Of a stretch of DNA of 64,000 nucleotides, positions 39,220 to 48,181 are shown piece by piece (the first letter of the stretch is position 1; every line of letters begins with the position of its first letter). Below the pieces are notes generated by a model. It searched no databases. It had not been told where the DNA came from and worked only from the letters and a program-made list of their open reading frames with translations. The stretch comes from Bacteroidota bacterium (GTDB taxonomy: Bacteria > Bacteroidota > Bacteroidia > Flavobacteriales > Weeksellaceae), in NCBI GenBank assembly GCA_023387375.1, contig JAEWIE010000014.1:1-64000 (forward strand). The letters run 5' to 3'. The position numbers were made by a program, and so were the translations under genes.

Positions 39220-41346
39220 ATGAATCCACCTCTTTTTGAGCTAGCGGAATACACCAACCGAAGTCTTTTTTTAACCGGAAAAGCGGGTACTGGAAAAACT
39301 ACTTTTTTGAATGAGTTAGTAAAGAAAACCCGCAAAAAACATATCGTTGTGGCACCGACAGGAATCGCGGCCATAAACGCCTCGGGAGTAACCATTCACT
39401 CCATGTTTGGTCTTCCTCTTCGCCCTTTTCTTCCGACTATTGATCGTATAGACGGGCATCTCGGCAATAACGTAAACGATTTACTTCAACATTTCAAATA
39501 CCGCAAAGAGAAATTAAAACTCCTTCGGGAATTAGAACTTCTTATTATTGATGAAGTCTCGATGCTTCGAGCTGACGTCCTTGACATGATGGATTATTCG
39601 CTTCGTTTTGTACGACGCTCAACGCTACCTTTTGGCGGGGTTCAAATGCTATTTATCGGAGACCTTTATCAGCTCCCTCCCGTAGTTCGGGAACAGGAGG
39701 CCTTAAGTCGCTACTATTCCACTCCTTTTTTCTTTAGTGCAAAAGCCCTCAAAGCTTTGCCCTTAATTACGGTGGAGCTCACAAAAGTGTATCGACAAAG
39801 CGACCAGGACTTCATTGACCTTTTAAATGCAATTCGTGATGCGGATTTAGATGCCATTGATTTTGATCGATTGAATGCGCGTTATGACCCTGAATTTGAG
39901 CCAAAAGAAAAATCTTACGTATACCTAACCTCACACAATCGAATGGCAGATGCCATTAATCAAAAAAAATTAGAAGAGCTCCCTGGCGACTCCCAGTTCT
40001 ATCCTGCCAGCATTGTCGGAGACTTTAAAGAAAACCAGTATCCTTGTGAAACCAATCTTGAATTAAAGGTGGGAGCTCAAATTATGTTTATCCGAAACGA
40101 TGCCTCTGCCGAAAAACGCTATTTCAATGGAAAACTAGCCGTGGTTCAATCTCTTTCTGAGGACGGCATTAAAGTAATAATTGAGGGAACGGATTCGATT
40201 TACACTCTAAAAAAAGAAGTGTGGGAACAAAAAGCCTACTCACTCGATCAAAACAAAAACATTAAGGAAGATGTACTGGGAAGTTTTGAGCAGTATCCGA
40301 TTCGCCTTGCCTGGGCTGTCACGATTCACAAAAGTCAAGGCCTTACCTTTGAAAATGTAATTATTGATGCGGGAAAGTCTTTTGTTTCTGGTCAGGTGTA
40401 CGTAGCTCTTTCCCGTTGTCGTACTTTAGAAGGCATTGTGCTCAAGTCTAAAATTACGCCCGAGGTTATTTTCTCGGACAGACGGATCGCAAATTTTCAA
40501 GATTCTACACATGCCAATGACCGAATCGAAGAGATTTTAGAAAAAGAAAAATATGATTTTGCCATTTCGAAAATCTTGCAAAAAATGGACATTACTTGGG
40601 CGAAAAAAGAAGTGAGCGGATGGCATAAAGTCGCGAGAGAAAGTAAAAACATTGACCAAAATGACGTCAAATCTCTCGAATTTAGAAGTCAAAAGGAAAT
40701 TGATCATCTAAGCAAAATTTATCAAAAATTCGTTCGCATTCTACCTCAGATGAAAGAGAAATTCTTTGCGGGTGAAATTCAGTGGGAAGCCCTGGAACTA
40801 AAAACAAAAGGAGCTGGCGAATTCTTCTTCAAAAGTGTGCACGAAAACCTCTTCCAACCTTTCAAACTTCTCTATTCGCACACCAAGGGCGTGAGTGGAT
40901 TAAAAGCCGTGAACGAAAAAACAAAGGATCTACTTGAGGACTTTCAAAATTACTTGCAGGATCTAAGAGACCTTAAACTTTTAGACACTCCCTTGCTAGA
41001 GACGGATATCAATTTAGATTTAAGTACAAAAGTAGTGAAGATTCCGAGTCACCACGTGACTTGGCAACTCTTTAAAGAAGGCAAAACACTTACAGAAATT
41101 GAAAAGCACAGAGGGCTGATCCGCGCTACACTGATCGGTCATTTTGATAAATTTGCTCAGAATGGCACTTTGGATAGAGAGGATCTCCTTAGGCTACTAC
41201 CCAAAGAAAAGATCACAATTTTTGAAGCGCAATATTCAAAAGCGCCACAGCAAACTTTAAATGAGTGGAAGGCCGTTCTTCCTGCTGATTTCGAATATGG
41301 AGAAATCCGACTGCTTAACTCTTTCTTTTCTCCTAAGGAAGACTAA
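39220..41346 (+). CDS. Pif1/RecD2-like superfamily 1B helicase
   Basis: A 708-residue helicase. Motif I is TGKAGTGKTTFLNEL (about 20-34), motif Ia APTGIAAINASGVTIHSMF, motif II IIDEVSMLRADVLDMMD, motif III FIGDLYQLPPVV, and motifs V/VI are seen in TIHKSQGLTFENV and VYVALSRCRTLEGI. This is the Pif1 pattern of 5'-3' DNA helicases. The C-terminal 280 residues lack helicase motifs; the last part (TWQLFKEGKTLTEIEKHRGL) looks like the helix-turn-helix found at the end of some such helicases. Likely role: genome maintenance. Confidence 0.87.
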   Translation: MNPPLFELAEYTNRSLFLTGKAGTGKTTFLNELVKKTRKKHIVVAPTGIAAINASGVTIHSMFGLPLRPFLPTIDRIDGHLGNNVNDLLQHFKYRKEKLKLLRELELLIIDEVSMLRADVLDMMDYSLRFVRRSTLPFGGVQMLFIGDLYQLPPVVREQEALSRYYSTPFFFSAKALKALPLITVELTKVYRQSDQDFIDLLNAIRDADLDAIDFDRLNARYDPEFEPKEKSYVYLTSHNRMADAINQKKLEELPGDSQFYPASIVGDFKENQYPCETNLELKVGAQIMFIRNDASAEKRYFNGKLAVVQSLSEDGIKVIIEGTDSIYTLKKEVWEQKAYSLDQNKNIKEDVLGSFEQYPIRLAWAVTIHKSQGLTFENVIIDAGKSFVSGQVYVALSRCRTLEGIVLKSKITPEVIFSDRRIANFQDSTHANDRIEEILEKEKYDFAISKILQKMDITWAKKEVSGWHKVARESKNIDQNDVKSLEFRSQKEIDHLSKIYQKFVRILPQMKEKFFAGEIQWEALELKTKGAGEFFFKSVHENLFQPFKLLYSHTKGVSGLKAVNEKTKDLLEDFQNYLQDLRDLKLLDTPLLETDINLDLSTKVVKIPSHHVTWQLFKEGKTLTEIEKHRGLIRATLIGHFDKFAQNGTLDREDLLRLLPKEKITIFEAQYSKAPQQTLNEWKAVLPADFEYGEIRLLNSFFSPKED

Positions 41347-41439
41347 TATATAGTCTGATCGAGGCTCATTGATTTTTTGAATTGAATCTGCTTTGGCTTA
41401 GGGAAAAGCCTTCGTATCTTAACGGATTAATTGAAACCT

Positions 41440-42441
41440 ATGAAAGAATTTAAATTATCCGTGCTCGATCTCGCACCTATTAAGGAGGGCAGTTCTGTCC
41501 AAGATGCTTTAAGCGAAAGCATGGATTTAGCAAAATACGTGGAGTCTTTAGGTTATCACCGCTATTGGCTCGCAGAACACCATAATTTTGAAGGCATCGC
41601 TAGTTCGGCCACCTCTGTTTTAATTGGTTACATTGCCTCTGGGACGAAAACAATGAGAGTAGGTTCCGGCGGAGTAATGCTTCCCAACCACTCTTCTTTA
41701 GTCATTGCGGAACAGTTTGGAACCCTCGACGCTCTATATCCTAACCGTATTGATTTAGGAGTAGGTAGAGCGCCTGGCACCGATGGCTATACAGCAAAAG
41801 CCCTTGGTCGAAATCCAATGACGATCAATACGCAATTTCCAAAGCAGATTCATGAAGTTCAAACTTATTTCTCTCCAGCGAATAAGGGTGCACTCGTTCG
41901 CGCAATTCCGGGAGAAGGAAGCAATGTCCCTATTTATATGTTAGGATCCTCAACCGACAGTGCGTATCTAGCCGCAGAATTAGGCCTTCCTTATGCTTTT
42001 GCGGGTCATTTCGCCCCTGAGATGATGGAAAGAGCTTTTAAAATCTATCACGAACGCTTTGAACCAAGTGCTCAACTTGAAAAACCGTATACCCTTGCCT
42101 GTGTAAATGGGATGGCTGCGGAAACGGATGAAGAAGCACAAAAGATATCCTCTACGCTCTATTTAACGTTTTTGGGTCTAATTCGAAATGAAAGAAGACC
42201 TTATGCAAAGCCAGTAGACGATATGGATGCAATCTGGAGTCCTCAAGAAAAAATCCATTTGATGCAAAAACTCAAATACAGTTTTATCGGAAGCAAAGAA
42301 AGCGTAAAGTCGCAAGTTACGGAGTTTCAAAAGCGATTTAACGTGGATGAAATCATGATTAACTCTGCAATCTTTGATGCGACTGCTCGAAAGGAATCGT
42401 ATCGAATCCTTCAAGAAGTAGTGAGTGAAATTCACAACTAA
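41440..42441 (+). CDS. LLM-class flavin-dependent oxidoreductase
   Basis: A 333-residue luciferase-like monooxygenase-fold protein that would use reduced flavin. Characteristic segments are KLSVLDLAPIKEG, YWLAEHHNFEGIASSA, RVGSGGVMLPNHSSLVIAEQFG, and RIDLGVGRAPGTD. This is the YhbW-like group, whose substrates are unknown. The frame opens at TTG 41431; the ATG at 41440 is preferred. Single gene with terminator. Confidence 0.87.
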   Translation: MKEFKLSVLDLAPIKEGSSVQDALSESMDLAKYVESLGYHRYWLAEHHNFEGIASSATSVLIGYIASGTKTMRVGSGGVMLPNHSSLVIAEQFGTLDALYPNRIDLGVGRAPGTDGYTAKALGRNPMTINTQFPKQIHEVQTYFSPANKGALVRAIPGEGSNVPIYMLGSSTDSAYLAAELGLPYAFAGHFAPEMMERAFKIYHERFEPSAQLEKPYTLACVNGMAAETDEEAQKISSTLYLTFLGLIRNERRPYAKPVDDMDAIWSPQEKIHLMQKLKYSFIGSKESVKSQVTEFQKRFNVDEIMINSAIFDATARKESYRILQEVVSEIHN

Positions 42442-42494
42442 ATGACCTTAAAAGGTAAAGCACTCACAATCTACTTCTACGAACTAAAAAATCC

Positions 42495-42525
42495 AAAGCC
42501 AACTTCTTAGAGTTGGCTTTGCTTT
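42495..42525. terminator. Terminator between the LLM oxidoreductase gene and folB
   Basis: Perfect 10-bp stem aaagccaact/agttggcttt (42495-42504 and 42511-42520) followed by a T-rich run. Confidence 0.82.
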
Positions 42526-42598
42526 ATTTATCGATTGGAATTACGTACTAATTTTTCTAAAAATCACTTCTTATAAGAAATAGGTTTTACTTCGTCCG

Positions 42599-42958
42599 TT
42601 ATTTGTAACTTTTCTCAAACTCCACACTTACACCTTTCATTTCTCCTTGCATAGGAGGAGCCGTTTTAGAAAGTTTAATTTTCATAAACTCTACCTTCGG
42701 AAATTCAAGATGAATTCGATTTAAAATACGCCCACAGACATGTTCCAAAAGTTTCGAAGGAATTTTCATTTCTTCATGCACTATGTCGTTTACAACTGCG
42801 TAATTGATTGTATCCTCCAGGGCGTCAGACTCAAGCGCCTTTTCGATATCGGCATGAAGTTCTAAATTCAGTAGATAGTAAGTCCCGGTGAGGGTCTCCT
42901 CCTCTAGTACACCGTGATACGCATAAATTTTCAGATCTTCTAGAATAATTTTTGCCAT
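42599..42958 (-). CDS. folB: Dihydroneopterin aldolase
   Basis: A 119-residue enzyme that cleaves dihydroneopterin to hydroxymethyl dihydropterin for folate. It shows IILEDLKIYAYHGVLEEE, the INYAVVNDIVHEEM segment with the conserved Tyr, KLLEHVCGRI and the end KLSKTAPPMQGEMKGVSVEFE. It is the last gene of a run yicC-gmk-nadA-folB, starting 11 bases after nadA. Confidence 0.92.
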   Translation of the reverse strand: MAKIILEDLKIYAYHGVLEEETLTGTYYLLNLELHADIEKALESDALEDTINYAVVNDIVHEEMKIPSKLLEHVCGRILNRIHLEFPKVEFMKIKLSKTAPPMQGEMKGVSVEFEKSYK

Positions 42959-42969
42959 AGAGCAGACTC

Positions 42970-43989
42970 CTATTTAACCGATTGAGATAGTTCTAACATT
43001 TTTTCTACGGGTACAAGAGCTCGTAGTCTAAGATCTTCGTCCATTGTGATTTCAGGAAGCTCATATTTCATGCATAAATATAATTTTTCAAGTGTATTTC
43101 TTTTCATGAAGAAACACTCAGAACAATTACAGCTTTCGTCAAACACAAGGGCTGGAATCAGGGTTTTCTCGGGTGCACGCTTGCGCATCTCATGAAGGAT
43201 TCCTTCCTCCGTCGCTACGATAAACTCAGTCGCTTCGTCTTTCTCCACGTAATTTAGCAGCGCGGATGTGGATCCAATAAAATGCGCTAGATCAAGAACG
43301 GGCGTTTCACTTTCCGGGTGCGCAATAAGTTTTGCATTCGGGTGCGCCGCCATTTGAGCCGCAATTCGTTCCATGGAAAAGGCTTCATGCACGATGCAGC
43401 TTCCATCCCACAAAATCATATCACGTCCCGTCTTTTTCATTAGGTAGCGACCTAAGTTTTTATCGGGAGCAAAAATAAGGGGTTTGTCTTTCGGCAAAGA
43501 ATTGATAATCGTTTCTGCATTGGAGCTCGTTACAATTATATCACTTTCTGCTTTGGTTTCCGCATTGCAATTAATATAAGTGGCAATTAAGGCGCCCGGA
43601 TGCTTTTCACGCATCGCTCTTAGTCCCTCCCCACTACATCCGTCTGCAAGAGAGCATCCTGCTTGCAAATCGGGTAGTACCACTTTTTTCGTTGGATTTA
43701 ATATTTTAGCGGCTTCTGCCATAAAATGAACTCCACAAAAAGCGATCATATCGGCATCTGTATCTTTTGCCTGACGCGCCAATTGAAGAGAATCTCCTAA
43801 AAAATCGGCTATATCCTGAATGGCAGGAGGTTGGTAATAATGGGCAAGGATAACGGCATTCTTTTCCTTTTTTAGCTCTAGAATGGCCTCCACTAACTTA
43901 TCTCCTTCAGGAATGACAATATCACTAATGTCTAAAAACCCTTTGACGGGTAAATTTGCTTTGGCTTTTTGTAAACTCTCTGTACTCAT
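42970..43989 (-). CDS. nadA: Quinolinate synthase
   Basis: A 339-residue [4Fe-4S] enzyme making quinolinate from iminoaspartate and dihydroxyacetone phosphate for NAD. Visible features: AVILAHYYQPPAIQDIADFLGDSL, the first cluster Cys in LQAGCSLADGC, the TYINCNAETKAESD segment, and the C-terminal CNCSECFFMKRNT region with the other ligands. It lies between gmk (31 bases upstream) and folB. nadB and nadC are not in the window. Confidence 0.94.
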   Translation of the reverse strand: MSTESLQKAKANLPVKGFLDISDIVIPEGDKLVEAILELKKEKNAVILAHYYQPPAIQDIADFLGDSLQLARQAKDTDADMIAFCGVHFMAEAAKILNPTKKVVLPDLQAGCSLADGCSGEGLRAMREKHPGALIATYINCNAETKAESDIIVTSSNAETIINSLPKDKPLIFAPDKNLGRYLMKKTGRDMILWDGSCIVHEAFSMERIAAQMAAHPNAKLIAHPESETPVLDLAHFIGSTSALLNYVEKDEATEFIVATEEGILHEMRKRAPEKTLIPALVFDESCNCSECFFMKRNTLEKLYLCMKYELPEITMDEDLRLRALVPVEKMLELSQSVK

Positions 43990-44020
43990 GCTTTTTGTTT
44001 CTACTTGTTGGAAGGAAAAA

Positions 44021-44599
44021 TTAAGCTAAAAAAGCTTTGATTCGGTTCTCGAGATCGGCCTTCGCTTCGTCTAACTTGTTATTCACTACTATTTGGTCAA
44101 ATTGAGGCTGAAAACTCATCTCATAGGCGGCCTTTTCAACGCGCATTGCGATGGTCTTTTCATCCTCTGTCTTTCTATTAATCAATCTTTGTTCCAATTC
44201 CTCTATACTTGGCACTGTAATAAAAAGACTGAGAGCCTTTTCTCCGAAAAATTCCTTTAATGCGATTCCTCCTTTGACGTCCACATCAAAAATTACGGTT
44301 TTTCCCTGAGCCCAAATTCTCTCCACTTCGCTTTTAAGGGTTCCATAAAAGGTCCCTGTATAAACCTCTTCATATTCCACAAACGCCTCTTTAGCAATGG
44401 CATTTTGAAACTCTTCCACAGTTAGAAAGTAATAATCCTGAGCATCAACCTCCCCTGCTCTTGGTGCTCTTGTCGTACAAGAGATTGAAAATTCAAGCTG
44501 ATCGAAAACACTTAACGCATGCTTCACAAGCGTCGTTTTGCCGCTTCCAGAAGGAGCAGAAAAGACAATTACTTTCTCGTGGCTATTTCCTTTCCCCAT
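44021..44599 (-). CDS. gmk: Guanylate kinase
   Basis: A 192-residue kinase converting GMP to GDP. The P-loop is SAPSGSGKTTLVKH (about 14-27), followed by SISCTTRAPRAGEVDAQDYYF, which binds GMP, and the VIFDVDVKGGIALKEFF segment. Its ATG overlaps the yicC stop by one base (TAATG), which implies translational coupling. Confidence 0.94.
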   Translation of the reverse strand: MGKGNSHEKVIVFSAPSGSGKTTLVKHALSVFDQLEFSISCTTRAPRAGEVDAQDYYFLTVEEFQNAIAKEAFVEYEEVYTGTFYGTLKSEVERIWAQGKTVIFDVDVKGGIALKEFFGEKALSLFITVPSIEELEQRLINRKTEDEKTIAMRVEKAAYEMSFQPQFDQIVVNNKLDEAKADLENRIKAFLA

Positions 44600-45456
44600 T
44601 ATAGTACGTTTAAAGTTTGTTCTTTAATCTTCTCTAGATGGTCTTTCATTTTCACCACTAGTTTTTGAATCTGCGCATGGTTCGCTTTGGAACCAAGGGT
44701 ATTAATTTCACGGCCCATTTCCTGGGCGATAAACCCAAGTTTTTTTCCGTTTTGATTTTCAGTCTCTAAGACCTCCTCATAATACGTTAAATGCTGCGCA
44801 AGCCTAACTTTCTCCTCCGCAATGTCTAACTTTTCGGTATAATACGCTAACTCTTGATAGAACCTTGTTTGGTCCACCGTTTCAAATTCTTTAAGGGTCG
44901 TTTCATAACGCTGCTTAACGGCGTCCATTCGCTCGCTTTCAAAAGGCTCTACTTCTCCAAGGTACTGCTGGATAAACTTTAAATTGCTCTTTAATTCTTC
45001 CCCTAAAATCCGACCTTCTTCTGCTCTAAAAGCTTGGAAGGTACTCAAAGCTTCCTGCAGCACGTTCTGCAAAAACTCCCATTCCTCCTCGGTGAGTTCT
45101 TCTGATTTCGAGGAGATCACTTCAGGCATGCGAATAGCCATTTTTAGGTACTCAAAATCGGGACCGTCGGAGGCCACACTTTTAAGCTCTTGCATATAGG
45201 ACTCCAAAAGAGTTTTACTTAAGCGAACTTCGTGATGGTCTTCCAAAGTTTCGCTGTTAATGTAGCAATCTACTTTGCCTCGCATGATTTGATCGTTTAA
45301 CACTTTTCGGATTTCAAATTCCTTTTCTTTGTATCGCATAGGAACTCGCATACTTAAATCCATTCCTTTGGAATTGAGAGACTTAATCTCTACGGTTACT
45401 TTTTTGCCTTCAAATATACCTTCGGCTCTTCCAAAGCCGGTCATCGATAAAATCAT
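44599..45456 (-). CDS. yicC: YicC family endoribonuclease-type protein
   Basis: A 285-residue protein. It begins MILSMTGFGRAEG, the YicC signature, and ends with the DUF1732 part (FIAQEMGREINTLGSKANHA). E. coli YicC is reported to act in RNA decay; the function here is inferred. yicC next to gmk is common among bacteria. A TAAATTTG box lies 18 bases upstream. Confidence 0.9.
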   Translation of the reverse strand: MILSMTGFGRAEGIFEGKKVTVEIKSLNSKGMDLSMRVPMRYKEKEFEIRKVLNDQIMRGKVDCYINSETLEDHHEVRLSKTLLESYMQELKSVASDGPDFEYLKMAIRMPEVISSKSEELTEEEWEFLQNVLQEALSTFQAFRAEEGRILGEELKSNLKFIQQYLGEVEPFESERMDAVKQRYETTLKEFETVDQTRFYQELAYYTEKLDIAEEKVRLAQHLTYYEEVLETENQNGKKLGFIAQEMGREINTLGSKANHAQIQKLVVKMKDHLEKIKEQTLNVL

Positions 45457-45474
45457 AGTTTACTATTAGTAGCG

Positions 45475-45482
45475 CAAATTTA
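45475..45482 (-). promoter_or_regulatory. -7 box TAAATTTG of the yicC-gmk-nadA-folB run
   Basis: A perfect TAnnTTTG box on the minus strand, 18 bases before the ATG at 45456. Confidence 0.6.
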
Positions 45483-45519
45483 ACACTTTTAAAGGAATCT
45501 CTAGCTGCGAGAAATTTCA

Positions 45520-45527
45520 TAATTTTA
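45520..45527 (+). promoter_or_regulatory. -7-like box TAATTTTA of the lipoprotein gene at 45.5 kb
   Basis: One mismatch to TAnnTTTG; followed by GCGA and the ATG at 45532, the recurrent four-base spacer. Confidence 0.5.
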
Positions 45528-45531
45528 GCGA

Positions 45532-46011
45532 ATGAAACGAATTCTATTATTTCTTACAGTTTGCCTGTTTTTAGCCGGCTGCAAAAAAGAAGCTCCTGTA
45601 GCGGATAACGCTACGGCAGATTCCCTACAAATACCTACGGCGACAAACGATTCACTTGCCTATAACGAACAGTTAAAAGCCGATTCTCTTTCGACGGCAC
45701 TAAATGAGAAGTCCGCACAAGGCAAACTCCAATTTACAAAAGAGGAGAACGTGATTCTCTCTTACGATTTACAAGCGCAAAAAGGTGTAGTAAACATTGA
45801 GGGCAAATCATATGATCTCAACAAAATGGAATTCTCTGAGAACAATTATACGTTAACGGGACCCGAAATTAAAGTAAACGCTGAAAACGGAAGTTTCAAT
45901 GAGATGACTTCAGATTGTCTTTATGGGATGATTCCAACGCTTGAATTAATCCACAAAGACAAAACACAAAAAATAAGCAACGTAGGAGTACAACACTGTC
46001 CCGTATATTAA
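45532..46011 (+). CDS. Hypothetical lipoprotein, operon with a GNAT-like gene
   Basis: A 159-residue lipoprotein that I do not recognise. The lipobox LAGC puts the acylated Cys at 17 (MKRILLFLTVCLFLAGC), followed by KKEA. Residues 20-65 are low in complexity, rich in Ala, Asp, Ser and Thr; residues 65-159 look like a small beta domain with two cysteines (SDCLYG, QHCPVY). It is followed after 12 bases by the GNAT-like gene. Function unknown. Confidence 0.7.
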   Translation: MKRILLFLTVCLFLAGCKKEAPVADNATADSLQIPTATNDSLAYNEQLKADSLSTALNEKSAQGKLQFTKEENVILSYDLQAQKGVVNIEGKSYDLNKMEFSENNYTLTGPEIKVNAENGSFNEMTSDCLYGMIPTLELIHKDKTQKISNVGVQHCPVY

Positions 46012-46023
46012 ATTTAAGTGTTT

Positions 46024-47175
46024 ATGAAGGCAGTAAAAGTGCAGAGTGAAAGTCAAAAACGTGAATTTCTTGAGTTCGCGCCGCGACTCTATGCAAAGGA
46101 TCCTAATTACATTCGTCCTTTAAACATGGATATTGAAGCTGTTTTCGATCCTAAGAAAAACAAGCTTTTTAAATCGGGAGAATGTGAACGTTTCCTATTT
46201 GTAGATGAAAAAAACCAGACCCTAGGAAAAGTGGCGGTCTTCATAAATAGAAAATATACGCAGCACCAACCTACAGGCGGAATTGGATTCTTTGATTGCG
46301 TTAACGATCAGAAAGTCGCTAATTTTATCTTTGATTTTGCGAAACAGTATTTACAAGATCGGGGAATGGAGGCGATGGACGGCTCCATTAACTTTGGCGA
46401 GCGAGATAAATTCTGGGGCGTATTAATTGAAGGCTTTGAAGAGCCTCTCTATGGAATGAATTACAACGCGCCTTATTACAAGTCGCTTTTTGAAAACTAT
46501 GGTTTTGAAGTTTACTTCAATCAACTTTGTTTTTCTCGGCCTGTGCACGGAGAAGTTTCCAGACTTTTCACACTAATGCATAAAAAGCATTCCCAAAATC
46601 CTGCCTTAAAAGCGATTCCTCTAAAAAGAAACCAGCTTCCAAAATTCGCGAAGGATTTTACGCTTGTCTACAATGCGGCTTGGGCCGCTCACGGAGAAGG
46701 GAAACAAATGGATCCCAAAAAGGCGCTTCGCATGTTTAAATCGATGAAGCCCCTTATAAACGAACATATTTCCTGGTTTGTATACCACAACGATGAGCCC
46801 ATTGCCATGTGGCTTAATCTTCCCGATGTCAACCAGTGGTTCAAATATTTAAACGGAAAATTTGGACTTCTCCAAAAGCTTCGATTCCTCTGGCTCAAAC
46901 GCTTCAAAAAGAACACGACCATGGTGGGAATCGTGTTTGGCATCGTACCGGAATGGCAAAAAACAGGGGTCGATGGCTATATGATTTGGGAAGGCACTCA
47001 ACACTTACGAAAGCATACTGATTTTCAGCGAACCGAACTGCAATGGATTGGAGATTTTAACCCTAAAATGATCAAAATTGCTGAGGCACTCGATACCACA
47101 GTGACTAAAAAATTAGCCACCTATCGTTATCTTTTCGATCGCGAAAAGCCCTTCAAGCGCCTCACCGACGTATAA
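46024..47175 (+). CDS. GNAT-like protein of unknown function
   Basis: A 383-residue protein resembling a Bacteroidota family related to N-acetyltransferases. Family-type segments are FAPRLYAKDPNYIRPL near the N-terminus, GKVAVFINRKY, GGIGFFDCVND, the LxDRGMEAMDGSINFG segment, and PYYKSLFENYGF, which looks like the usual GNAT acceptor region. GTG at 46018 is also in frame; the ATG at 46024 is preferred. The substrate is unknown. It converges with metF with only 10 bases and no terminator between. Confidence 0.72.
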   Translation: MKAVKVQSESQKREFLEFAPRLYAKDPNYIRPLNMDIEAVFDPKKNKLFKSGECERFLFVDEKNQTLGKVAVFINRKYTQHQPTGGIGFFDCVNDQKVANFIFDFAKQYLQDRGMEAMDGSINFGERDKFWGVLIEGFEEPLYGMNYNAPYYKSLFENYGFEVYFNQLCFSRPVHGEVSRLFTLMHKKHSQNPALKAIPLKRNQLPKFAKDFTLVYNAAWAAHGEGKQMDPKKALRMFKSMKPLINEHISWFVYHNDEPIAMWLNLPDVNQWFKYLNGKFGLLQKLRFLWLKRFKKNTTMVGIVFGIVPEWQKTGVDGYMIWEGTQHLRKHTDFQRTELQWIGDFNPKMIKIAEALDTTVTKKLATYRYLFDREKPFKRLTDV

Positions 47176-47185
47176 ATTTTCACTC

Positions 47186-48142
47186 CTAAAACAAAGAGGA
47201 GGCAATTTTACGAATATTGTCACTTTTTCCCATGGAATAAAAATGCAGTAGAGGTACGCCCGCTTCTTTAAGTTCTTTGCACTGCTGAGTGGTCCACTCG
47301 ATTCCTATTTCTTTAACCGCCGAATTGGTCTTGGCCTGCTGCACTTCTTTTACTAGATCTTGAGGAAGATCGATTTTAAAGGTTTTAGGAAGCATGGAGA
47401 GATGATTTTGAGTGGCAATTGGTTTAATTCCTGGAATGATCGGCACTGTAATTCCGATTTCACGTGCTTTTTCAACAAACTGAAAGTACTTTTGATTGTC
47501 AAAAAACATTTGGGTCACAACGTAGTCGGCCCCCGCCTCAACTTTCTCTTTAAGCCTTTGTAAATCGGTTGCCAGGGAAGGAGCCTCAATATGCTTCTCA
47601 GGATAACCTGCCACGCCCACACAAAATTTATTCTCTTTATCGCAGCGCTCACTATCGGTCAAATACTTTCCCCTCCCTATGTCGTTAATCTGTTCCACGA
47701 GATGTTTAGCGAGCGAATGACCTCCACTGCTTGGCACAAAATGGACATCTCCTTTCCTTGCATCTCCACGTAGAGCCATAATGTTTTCAATTCCAAGATA
47801 GAGACAATCCACAAGCAAATACTCGGTTTCTTCTTTGCTAAAACCTCCGCAAAGTACATGAGGAACGGTATCGACTTTATACTTATGCTGAATGGCTGCA
47901 CAAATCCCAAGGGTTCCAGGTCTCATGCGCGTAATTCGGCGCTCCATTAATCCTCCTCCTTTTTCCAAGTACACGTATTCTTCTCGGGAGGTAGTCACAT
48001 CGATAAAAGGGGGATTAAACTCCATTAAAGGATCAATATGACGATACAAATCTTCGATTCCGGTACCCCGGGTGGGAGGTACCACTTCAATGGAAAAAAG
48101 GGTTTTATTTTTTGCAGATTTTAAATGCTCTGTAATTTTCAT
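47186..48142 (-). CDS. metF: 5,10-methylenetetrahydrofolate reductase
   Basis: A 318-residue TIM-barrel flavoprotein that makes 5-methyltetrahydrofolate, the methyl donor of MetH. It shows FSIEVVPPTRG at the N-terminus, FIDVTTSREEYVY, GIENIMALRGDARKG, GADYVVTQMFFDNQKYFQF and PIIPGIKPI. It is the last gene of the methionine operon, 39 bases after metH. No terminator is visible after its stop. Confidence 0.94.
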   Translation of the reverse strand: MKITEHLKSAKNKTLFSIEVVPPTRGTGIEDLYRHIDPLMEFNPPFIDVTTSREEYVYLEKGGGLMERRITRMRPGTLGICAAIQHKYKVDTVPHVLCGGFSKEETEYLLVDCLYLGIENIMALRGDARKGDVHFVPSSGGHSLAKHLVEQINDIGRGKYLTDSERCDKENKFCVGVAGYPEKHIEAPSLATDLQRLKEKVEAGADYVVTQMFFDNQKYFQFVEKAREIGITVPIIPGIKPIATQNHLSMLPKTFKIDLPQDLVKEVQQAKTNSAVKEIGIEWTTQQCKELKEAGVPLLHFYSMGKSDNIRKIASSLF

Positions 48143-48181
48143 AGTTTAGGTGTAATCTAATTGCTATTGCTTGTTTTTATT

